Shown here: positions 24,877 to 32,224 of the stretch, piece by piece | How positions within the stretch are numbered: the first letter of the stretch is position 1 | Layout of the letters: every line of letters begins with the position of its first letter | From: an uncultured Candidatus Hydrogenedens sp. | GTDB lineage: Bacteria; Myxococcota; UBA4151 | Direction of reading: 5' to 3' | DNA: 32,224 nt | Assembly (NCBI GenBank): GCA_902574205.1 | Contig: CACGMS010000014.1 | Location: 1-32,224, forward strand | Position numbers and translations under genes: made by a program | The notes under the pieces: generated by a model | The model's database searches: none | What the model was told of the DNA's origin: nothing | What the model saw: the letters and a program-made list of their open reading frames with translations, nothing else

Positions 24877-26571
24877 TTATGGCTCTGTAAACTCTAAGAC
24901 TAAGTTCACCGCGCCGACGCTGCGTTCATAAAATCCATCGGCGACGATGGTGTAGGTTCCAGCAGCGAGTTCCACGTCGCTGATTCTGCTGAGTTTGTTC
25001 TCTTCGCCGATGTCATCATGACACGCTATTTCATCGAGACCGCCGCAACCACGCAGTAAATACACGACTGTATCATAGCTATCGCCTCGATCGGAGAAGC
25101 CGGTATAGGCAGTGAGTTGGGAGGGGTTATCAAGTGTGAAGACAAAGGCACGTTCACGCCCTTGGCCGCGTGATCGTTCGGCACAGGTGCGCGGCGCGTA
25201 CTGGCGCCTAGCGTTCTCGTTTTCGATCGGTATACTCAACCGTCCATTGTCAGGGATTTCGATCCGCTGTGCGGTGTCGCAGGTCGGTCCTGGGTCCGGT
25301 TCTTCGTAGGCCAACGTGACACGCAACTCAAAATCACCGCTCGTGGTCCGAAAGCCATCGGCGATGAGGTAATAGGTGCCAGCTTCCACTTGCTCTCGAA
25401 AGCGAGCATCCGTTCGTCTCATATCCTCACCGCCGCGATGGTCGTCGTTGCAGTTGAGTTCTGTTTCTACGTCAGCGCAGGTACTGCGAAGTGATAACAC
25501 CGGATCAAAGCCATCGGTTTGCGACACCATTTCGGCGACGAGGGTACCACCTCCTTCAGGGACAACGAGTGCATACACCGCATCAGCAGCAGCGCTGCGT
25601 GGTTCATTGTTGCGATGACCGCAGCTTGGCTCGTACGTGTTGTTGAGCCCGCGCGTCGATCCTTCGATCACTACCCTCTCGTTACGCACAAGTTCGATGG
25701 TTTCAGCTTGGTCGCAGCTGTTGTTTCCATCGACCTCTCGCTCGAGCAACAAGTCGTATGCGGTTTCCAGCGTCTCAGGCCCGCTGACCTTTAAGAAGTA
25801 GACACCTTCGCGCTCACTTCGATGCTCGAGGACTTGATCGCCATCTCGCTCTTGAGCTGTACTGATGACACGGTCACCACTGTCATCAAGTAATTCCAGA
25901 ACCAATTCTGTAGGACCATCGACGACGGCTCGGATGTCGCTGTCTGCTGGGGCACTGAAACGGTAATAGTCGACATCTCCGCAGAAGGTGAGATCGTTGT
26001 GCTCGCCGCCTGTAATTCGTTCCGCTCCACCTGCGCTGTTGTTGTTTTCATAGCGATCATTGCGGCAGCGGTTCATTTCGACTTCGACGCTTAGCGAGTA
26101 GTTGGACGCTCGTCGCGAGGCGTTGGTCACACGAACAAAAAGTTTGGTTTCATCATCGATCCACGCACTGGTGATGGAGCGACCTCTGCGTTCAACCGAG
26201 ACAGCAAATTCAGCTTCGTTGTTGAGGATCTGAAGGTCGATATCTCCGGCACCATCGTGCTGCAAAATGATCCGCTTGCGTTGGTTCTCGCCAATTTCAA
26301 TCCAGTACCAGTCCTCATTACCAGGACAGGCTATAAGTTCTTCATCTTCTGCGCGCTCGATCGGCGCAGAGGTGCCTTGGTCATCATTCGCCTCGAGCGA
26401 GTCATCGACGCAACCAGGGACATTCTGACCCCCATCGGTAGGCGCAACGCCTGCATCAGCGCCAGGATTATCAGTCATGCCAGAATCCGGGAGTAACGGG
26501 CTCGGTCCATCGGGCGCTGTGACACTGCAGGCGCCAAAGGTGATAAGCAAAAGAATGACGGTGATACGCAT
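24877..26571 (-). CDS. Lipoprotein with pre-peptidase C-terminal (PPC)-like domain repeats
   Basis: MRITVILLLITFGACS lipobox; LEANDDQGTS..EDWYWIEI, YENNNSAGGAERI..DVDYYRFSAP, AGTYYLIADGF, AGTYTIVADGFYE. Confidence 0.78.
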   Translation of the reverse strand: MRITVILLLITFGACSVTAPDGPSPLLPDSGMTDNPGADAGVAPTDGGQNVPGCVDDSLEANDDQGTSAPIERAEDEELIACPGNEDWYWIEIGENQRKRIILQHDGAGDIDLQILNNEAEFAVSVERRGRSITSAWIDDETKLFVRVTNASRRASNYSLSVEVEMNRCRNDRYENNNSAGGAERITGGEHNDLTFCGDVDYYRFSAPADSDIRAVVDGPTELVLELLDDSGDRVISTAQERDGDQVLEHRSEREGVYFLKVSGPETLETAYDLLLEREVDGNNSCDQAETIELVRNERVVIEGSTRGLNNTYEPSCGHRNNEPRSAAADAVYALVVPEGGGTLVAEMVSQTDGFDPVLSLRSTCADVETELNCNDDHRGGEDMRRTDARFREQVEAGTYYLIADGFRTTSGDFELRVTLAYEEPDPGPTCDTAQRIEIPDNGRLSIPIENENARRQYAPRTCAERSRGQGRERAFVFTLDNPSQLTAYTGFSDRGDSYDTVVYLLRGCGGLDEIACHDDIGEENKLSRISDVELAAGTYTIVADGFYERSVGAVNLVLEFTEP

Positions 26572-26750
26572 ACTGACCTCTTTTATCGTCGTCAGCTTAG
26601 CTTGCTCAGGTGGTTCATGCCAACGCCCTATAATGAGTTCTTTTGATCGCCCGTCTTCGGCAAATCACCGCGCAAGAACAATGCTAGCGAATCCTTGCAT
26701 GAGTCGGTAGGGATTCGGGCACGTTGGCTTAGCCCGAAGAGAGTACAAGG

Positions 26751-28535
26751 ATGAGTAAGACGAACTACCTAACAGCGCCATTAGCAACAACGAGTCTCCC
26801 AAAGGGGATCCCGTACATCATTGGTAATGAAGCAGCTGAGCGATTCAGTTTTTATGGCATGAAGGGTATTTTGACCATTTTCATGACCAAGTACCTCTTC
26901 TTGTTGTCGGATACAGCGGGTACTCCGATGGCGAAAGCTGAAGCGATTGCGCGCTATCACGATTTTACCTTCTGGGTGTATTTGACACCAGTACTCGGCG
27001 CTTTTCTCGCGGACTGGTTGTTGGGTAAATATCGCACGATTTTAAGTCTTTCGATCGTGTATTGTTTGGGACACTTTGCGCTGGCATTCATGGGGAGCGG
27101 CGGCTTGTCTGCCGAGAATTGGATGCTGACCGGTCTGTATCTGATTGCGTTAGGCTCCGGAGGCATTAAGCCCTGTGTTTCGGCTCACGTTGGTGATCAG
27201 TTCGGACAGACCAACAGCCATTGGCTAACCAAAGTGTTTGGTTGGTTTTATATCTCGATTAATGTTGGTGCAGCGTTGTCAACCTTGGCGACGCCGCTCT
27301 TGCTTGAATGGTACGGACCTCACTGGGCTTTTGGTGTGCCCGGTGTCTTGATGGCGTTGGCGACACTGGTGTTTTGGATGGGGCGAAAGGTATTTGTCCA
27401 TATTCCGCCTCGTGGAAACGAATTCATCAAAGAGGTCTTCTCGCCCGAAGGACATAAAGCGGTCGGTAAACTCTTTATCATCTTCTTGTTTGTCGCTGTC
27501 TTCTGGGCGCTCTTTGATCAAACGGGATCATCGTGGGTTTTGCAGGCTGAAGATCTGGATCGTAACTGGCTCGGTATTCATTGGTTGTCGTCTCAGATTC
27601 AAGCGATCAACCCGATTATGATCGTTACCTTGGTCCCCTTGTTCAGTTATATTGTTTATCCAGCGATCGATAAGGTGTTTCCGCTCACACCTTTGCGTAA
27701 AATTTCGATCGGTCTGTTCGTCATGGTTCCGGGTTTTGCCATTGTTTCGATCGTACAAAGCTGGATTGATGCAGGGCAAACGCCTTCCATCGCTTGGCAG
27801 CTGTTCGCCTATGCGATTTTGACGGCATCTGAAGTCATGGTCTCCATTACGTGTTTAGAGTTTGCGTATACTCAAGCGCCTAAGAACATGAAGTCGGTGA
27901 TTATGGCGGTGTTTTTGTTCTCGGTCTCCTTGGGCAACTTTTTCACGGCGGGTGTCAACAAGTTCATTCTGGTGGAAAAGGGCGATGCAAAGACCGTGAG
28001 TGAGACCTTTAAAGGTCAGCTTGCGAGTTTAGATGCCACGGTTCGAACTGCATTTACTCAAGCGGGTGAAGTCCTGCCTCGCACCGGTAAAGGCGGCGAG
28101 TTACTCAATCAAGCCAGGGATGAATGGGGTAGCCCGATTCAATACCGTATGATTAATCGCAACAACTTCAAGCTCACGTCTCTTGGTCCGGATCAAACGT
28201 TTATGACCAAGGATGATGTGGTGCATACCGTATCGATCGCCAGGCCATCGACGAATAAAGATGACGTCGAAAAACCGCTGAATTGGCGTGAGACTCGCTT
28301 GATCGAGTTGTTGGGCGATAAAGGCAAAGCGCAGGTCGATCGAGAGCGAGGTGGTGTACCCACAACGGAATTCACAGCGACCCTGAGTGTTGGCGGTGAG
28401 ACCAAGCTCGAGGGGGCTGCCTATTTCTGGTTCTGGACATGGACTATGCTGATTACGGCGATCCTCTTTGTTTTTGTTGCGCTTTGGTACAAGCCCAAGA
28501 TGTATCTTCAGGAGGAAGCCAGCGCGCAAGCATAG
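26751..28535 (+). CDS. Proton-dependent oligopeptide (POT/PTR2) family transporter with a soluble insert
   Basis: GNEAAERFSFYGMKGILTIFM signature; GSGGIKPCVSAHVGDQFG; FGWFYISINVGA; soluble region between the last TM segments. Confidence 0.9.
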   Translation: MSKTNYLTAPLATTSLPKGIPYIIGNEAAERFSFYGMKGILTIFMTKYLFLLSDTAGTPMAKAEAIARYHDFTFWVYLTPVLGAFLADWLLGKYRTILSLSIVYCLGHFALAFMGSGGLSAENWMLTGLYLIALGSGGIKPCVSAHVGDQFGQTNSHWLTKVFGWFYISINVGAALSTLATPLLLEWYGPHWAFGVPGVLMALATLVFWMGRKVFVHIPPRGNEFIKEVFSPEGHKAVGKLFIIFLFVAVFWALFDQTGSSWVLQAEDLDRNWLGIHWLSSQIQAINPIMIVTLVPLFSYIVYPAIDKVFPLTPLRKISIGLFVMVPGFAIVSIVQSWIDAGQTPSIAWQLFAYAILTASEVMVSITCLEFAYTQAPKNMKSVIMAVFLFSVSLGNFFTAGVNKFILVEKGDAKTVSETFKGQLASLDATVRTAFTQAGEVLPRTGKGGELLNQARDEWGSPIQYRMINRNNFKLTSLGPDQTFMTKDDVVHTVSIARPSTNKDDVEKPLNWRETRLIELLGDKGKAQVDRERGGVPTTEFTATLSVGGETKLEGAAYFWFWTWTMLITAILFVFVALWYKPKMYLQEEASAQA

Positions 28536-28612
28536 CCCGATCCAGTTGCTCGGATTTGCGTAAAGTGAATGCTCAGCGTAGGCTGACTGTACCTGAGGCA
28601 AGGACAGTTATC

Positions 28613-29338
28613 ATGCGTTGTGTCATCATCTCGTTGGTCATGGTTTTCGGTGTTTCTTTTGTCGGTTGCGGCGGCGGAGATGAAGGGAACAAGGGTACCG
28701 ATGCGGAAGAGATTTGTAATGATTCGATCGATAATGACGAAGATGGTCAGATCGATTGTGAAGACACCGAATGTTCGAACTTATTTGCATGCAAAAACCC
28801 ACCCATGGATGCGGGTCCACCGCCGGCCGATACAGGCGCATCGCAGCCAACGGATACCGGTTCAAGCAGCTCAATAGACGCTGGCTCGACCTCGACGGAG
28901 GACGGTGGCTCATCATCGCCTGGCGATGAAATCTGTGATGATGGGGTGGATAATGACGGTGATCTGATGACCGATTGCGCTGATGAGGACTGCTTTGGGG
29001 TTGGCGACTGTGCGCCTGGTCCCGAAGATTGTACTGATGGCATCGACAACAACAGCGATGGACGCGCCGATTGTGCCGATCCAATGTGCGAAGGCGATGA
29101 GGCCTGTGGCGGCGGCCAAGCGACCCTGCCGTGCGCCGACTTGGTTCTGTGTTTCGCGTCGTGTTCGGATCAGACATGCACCGATGAATGCCGAGCTCAA
29201 GGTTCGCCGCAGTCGCTGGCCCTAGCCCAAGCGTTGATGGCGTGTGACAGCGAAAATAGTTGTCAATCGAATCCGGATTGTTTGCTTGACCACTGTGCCA
29301 ACCAAGAAGAGGCGTGTCAGCGGGACATGATGCCCTAG
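28613..29338 (+). CDS. Lipoprotein with DGxDNDxDGxxDCxDxDC repeats and Cys-rich C-terminus
   Basis: MRCVIISLVMVFGVSFVGC lipobox; ICNDSIDNDEDGQIDCEDTEC, ICDDGVDNDGDLMTDCADEDC, CTDGIDNNSDGRADCADPMC; DAG/DTG linker. ATG 28613 preferred to the 28439 ORF start, which overlaps the transporter gene. Confidence 0.8.
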   Translation: MRCVIISLVMVFGVSFVGCGGGDEGNKGTDAEEICNDSIDNDEDGQIDCEDTECSNLFACKNPPMDAGPPPADTGASQPTDTGSSSSIDAGSTSTEDGGSSSPGDEICDDGVDNDGDLMTDCADEDCFGVGDCAPGPEDCTDGIDNNSDGRADCADPMCEGDEACGGGQATLPCADLVLCFASCSDQTCTDECRAQGSPQSLALAQALMACDSENSCQSNPDCLLDHCANQEEACQRDMMP

Positions 29339-29763
29339 AGTTCTTTCTCCATCATGTAGTGGACGATTCCGACCTCATCAAAGGGGTTGCCGACACATCG
29401 ATAGCCGAGCCGTTCATAGAAAGCGACCGCCACGTCTCTGGCGTGCAAATGCACGCGCTCAACTGCTCTTGATTTGAGTTCAGTTTCGAGATGTTGGACC
29501 AGTTGTGTTCCAAGACCTTGACCCTGTAAGGCGCCATGGACCGCCATTTGATACAAGCGCCCACCACCATGGTCATCAGGATGAAACAATACGCAACCCA
29601 TTACTCGAGCTTTATCGACAGCGACTAAATGCAGGCTCTGGTCTTCAAAGGTAAAGCGTACGTCATCGCGAGTATGACCGATCGGCTCACGAAGGATACG
29701 AAAGCGCAGATCGAGCTCGGACGCGTAAAACTTGTGTTTCGGGTCAATGAATACGAGGTTCAT
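29335..29763 (-). CDS. GNAT family N-acetyltransferase (ElaA-like)
   Basis: LYQMAVHGALQGQGLGTQLVQHLE acetyl-CoA motif; AFYERLGYRCVGNPFDEVGIVHYMMEKEL. Confidence 0.85.
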   Translation of the reverse strand: MNLVFIDPKHKFYASELDLRFRILREPIGHTRDDVRFTFEDQSLHLVAVDKARVMGCVLFHPDDHGGGRLYQMAVHGALQGQGLGTQLVQHLETELKSRAVERVHLHARDVAVAFYERLGYRCVGNPFDEVGIVHYMMEKEL

Positions 29764-29868
29764 GCGCCTTCTTTGTCAGTCCTTTAGCGAACTTAGCAAG
29801 GGATGACGCAGTGATGACAAAATTCGATTTTGGCCTGGCACAAGTCGACGGTCAAACAGGAGTGCACC

Positions 29869-30915
29869 ATGCACGGACGCGAACGTATGCTCTCAGTATT
29901 AGCCGGAAAATCGGTCGACCGACCACCGATTTGGATGATGCGCCAAGCGGGGCGTACTCTACCTGAATACCGAGCAATTCGGGCTGGTCGAACCTTTTTA
30001 GAGGTAATGCATGACCCGGCTTTGGCGAGCGAAGTGACGCTTCAGCCGGTTCGTCGCTTTGGTTTGGATGCGGCGATCATCTTTTGTGACATTTTGATTG
30101 TTCCGGCGGCCATGGGACTTGACCTCAATTTCATTAAGGGGACCGGCCCGGTTTTATCGCCAGTAGTCCGGACTGAAGCTGATGTTTTAGGATTGAAAAA
30201 ACCAGTAACCGACCGCGACTACAGTTATTTGCTTAAGGCTCTGGCGCGAACGAAGGAAGCGCTCGCAGGCGAGACGGCTTTACTCGGTTTCGCTGGGGCG
30301 CCGCTTACCTTGGCATCCTATATGATCGAAGGGGGTTCAACACGCACCTTTACTGAACTCAAGTCGTTTCTCTTTGGTCAGCCAGCGGTGGCGGCGCATT
30401 TGTTTGAGCAGCTCGCTGAAGCGGTTGGGGATTTGTTATTGGCTCAGCTCGAGGCTGGCGCTGATGCCGTGCAACTTTTTGATACCTGGGCTGGTGAGCT
30501 TAGCGCGGTTGATTATGAGCGTTTTGCGATGCCGTACAATCGTCAAATAATTAAGCGGGTCCGGGACGCAGGCGGTACGATCATGTTGTTTTTACGCAAT
30601 GGTGCCCATCTCATGGATGCGGCGGTTCATTCGGGGGCGAGCGGATTAGCGCTGGATTGGCGGATGGATGTTGATCGAGTGATTGAGCGGATCCATACAA
30701 TCGAAGGAGCAGTTGCACCGTCAATTATCCAAGGAAACTTAGACCCAGCAGCGTTGTTTGCTCCGCCCGCTGAAATCCGGCAGCAGGTTCAAGCGCTTCA
30801 TGACCGAGTCGGAGGACGCGTGCCTCATATCATGAATTTGGGTCATGGGTTGCATCCGAATACGCCACTTGATGGCATCTATGCATTCGTTAACGCCGTC
30901 AAGGAACTCGGTTAA
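29869..30915 (+). CDS. hemE: Uroporphyrinogen decarboxylase
   Basis: PPIWMMRQAGRTLPEYR; FCDILIVPAAMGLDLNF; GFAGAPLTLASYMIEGG; FDTWAGELS; MNLGHGLHPNTP. CAGGAG before ATG 29869. Confidence 0.95.
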   Translation: MHGRERMLSVLAGKSVDRPPIWMMRQAGRTLPEYRAIRAGRTFLEVMHDPALASEVTLQPVRRFGLDAAIIFCDILIVPAAMGLDLNFIKGTGPVLSPVVRTEADVLGLKKPVTDRDYSYLLKALARTKEALAGETALLGFAGAPLTLASYMIEGGSTRTFTELKSFLFGQPAVAAHLFEQLAEAVGDLLLAQLEAGADAVQLFDTWAGELSAVDYERFAMPYNRQIIKRVRDAGGTIMLFLRNGAHLMDAAVHSGASGLALDWRMDVDRVIERIHTIEGAVAPSIIQGNLDPAALFAPPAEIRQQVQALHDRVGGRVPHIMNLGHGLHPNTPLDGIYAFVNAVKELG

Positions 30916-32201
30916 TGATCGATGTTTTGATCATTGGCGGAGGTGTCTCAGGCCTTGAGGCAGCCCTTACGCTCAAGCAATGCGGTCGGTCTGTACTCTT
31001 GCTCGAAGGGTCAGGACGGCTCGGCGGCACTGTTGATACCCGCCATGTCGGTGGGTTTCGCTGTGAAGTCGGCGCATCGACGGTGCGCTCGGACGGCGCC
31101 ATTTTGAATGCGCGTTGTCAGGAGTTTGGTCTTCCGCTCAAGCCGGTTGGGCGCAGTGCTTCAAGGCGTAAGGGCGTTCTTACTGGATCTGGACTTTTGC
31201 ACGTAGCCGGTCCGGGTGATGTGTTACGCAGTGCGTTGATCAGCTGGCGGGCGAAGACCCGTTTGATCATCGAGCCATTAAAGCGTTCGAGCACAAATTC
31301 CGATGAAACCTTGCACGAGTTTTTGGTTCGACGCTTGGGACAGGGAGCGGGCGACATGCTGGCACCTTTGATGGCGAGAGGCGTGTATGCGGCGAGTTCA
31401 AAGGACTTGGCTGTACGCACAGCGTTCCCGCGTTTGTGGTCTATGGATCGAGATAAGGGTTTGTTGCGGTCGCTGGCGCAGCAGACGGGAGCGGGAATTG
31501 CTTCATTGCCCGAAGGCTTAGGGCAGTTGTCGATGGGTTATGGCAGGGCTTTAGACTCAGAGATTGTGCGTCAGCAACCCGTGAGAAACTTAGAATACAC
31601 AAACGAGACATGGATTGCGCACACCGACGACAACGCCTACAGCGCTCGTCAATTGGTGCTCGCTGTACCCGCTCAAGTTGCCTCTGATTTACTTGTGTCC
31701 ACTGATGAAGAGTTGAGCGCCTTGATTGGTTCGATTCGTCATAGTGAGATCACTAATGTTCAGCTCGGTTATCACGGTATCGAGGCGCCTCCAGGATTTG
31801 GTTTTTTAGTGCATCCGAACGCGGGTGGGGAAACGCTCGGATGTGTGTATGCCTCACAGGTCAGTCCGCCATGCGCGCCGTCAGGTTCGGCCTTGATCAG
31901 TTGTATGGTCGGGCCAAGCGCAGATCCTGTCGCTTCCGCTCGGCACACATTGGTCCAGGCACTGAGTTGGTCGGGTGAGCCCGATTTGGTGCATCTCACT
32001 CCTTATCCCTACGGCATACCGTTGTATGATGTGCAGCAGGATCGCTTACGCCAAGGGATCGAAAAGCGGCTTGGGGATGTCGAAGGTTTACAACTTGCAG
32101 GTAACTACCTCAGGGGTATCAGCGTTGAGTCGAGTCTTCAAAGCGGTCGCCGAGCAGCTGAGCTGACCTTGAAGTCGTCGGCGAGCAGGCAGGTCGCATG
32201 A
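30915..32201 (+). CDS. hemY: Protoporphyrinogen/coproporphyrinogen oxidase (HemY type)
   Basis: VLIIGGGVSGLEAALTLKQCGRSVLLLEGSGRLGGTV; LAGNYLRGISVESSLQSGRRAAE; TAATG coupling with hemE. Confidence 0.85.
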   Translation: MIDVLIIGGGVSGLEAALTLKQCGRSVLLLEGSGRLGGTVDTRHVGGFRCEVGASTVRSDGAILNARCQEFGLPLKPVGRSASRRKGVLTGSGLLHVAGPGDVLRSALISWRAKTRLIIEPLKRSSTNSDETLHEFLVRRLGQGAGDMLAPLMARGVYAASSKDLAVRTAFPRLWSMDRDKGLLRSLAQQTGAGIASLPEGLGQLSMGYGRALDSEIVRQQPVRNLEYTNETWIAHTDDNAYSARQLVLAVPAQVASDLLVSTDEELSALIGSIRHSEITNVQLGYHGIEAPPGFGFLVHPNAGGETLGCVYASQVSPPCAPSGSALISCMVGPSADPVASARHTLVQALSWSGEPDLVHLTPYPYGIPLYDVQQDRLRQGIEKRLGDVEGLQLAGNYLRGISVESSLQSGRRAAELTLKSSASRQVA

Positions 32202-32224
32202 ATCATTTGCCTTTGGTTTTAGTG
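32198..32224 (+). CDS. 5' end of the next gene (MNHLPLVLV...), truncated by window edge; ferrochelatase is a guess from position
   Basis: ATGA overlap with the HemY-type CDS; only 9 codons visible. Confidence 0.4.

Noticed and set aside
26602-26634. TATAAT at 26629 with TTGCTC upstream as a promoter for the POT transporter
   Set aside because: Spacing between the elements is about 21 nt, too long for a canonical sigma70 promoter; not called without TSS data.
1-32224. CRISPR, prophage, transposon, toxin-antitoxin or secretion-system cluster
   Set aside because: No direct-repeat/spacer array, transposase/integrase motifs, paired small ORFs with TA motifs or secretion apparatus genes were seen. 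The repeats present are in-frame protein repeats.

Overview
32.2 kb gene-dense window from what looks like a Myxococcota/Bradymonadota-type bacterium (inferred from DUF4215 Cys-rich repeat proteins, many lipoproteins with D-A/T-G linkers, and small intergenic gaps; no marker gene proves the lineage). Contents: (1) three DUF4215-type repeat proteins (one truncated at the left edge, one of about 515 aa, one of 1424 aa with FGE-sulfatase-like and RCC1-like domains). (2) A split module resembling sterol/steroid metabolism: a CYP125-like P450 divergent from a crotonase, and a KshA/DAF36-like Rieske oxygenase divergent from a START/SRPBCC-like secreted protein. Each divergent promoter carries one palindrome matching TNNAACNNGTTNNA (the KstR-type operator pattern), at the same distance from the plus-strand start codon. 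(3) A run of lipoproteins with unusual Cys-rich ectodomains (Cys/His-rich family, about 50-Cys protein, 4x six-Cys repeat, 3x Kazal composite module, PPC-type repeats, DGxDNDxDG repeats). (4) Housekeeping and transport genes: ilvE, SolA-like oxidase, MATE, POT transporter with a GspG-like insert, GNAT, hemE, hemY-type oxidase. A perfect TGTGA-N6-TCACA palindrome lies just upstream of a LysM/PG-binding/Cys-His hydrolase. I saw no tRNA, rRNA, CRISPR array, transposase or phage gene. All homology statements come from motif recognition by eye, without database searches.
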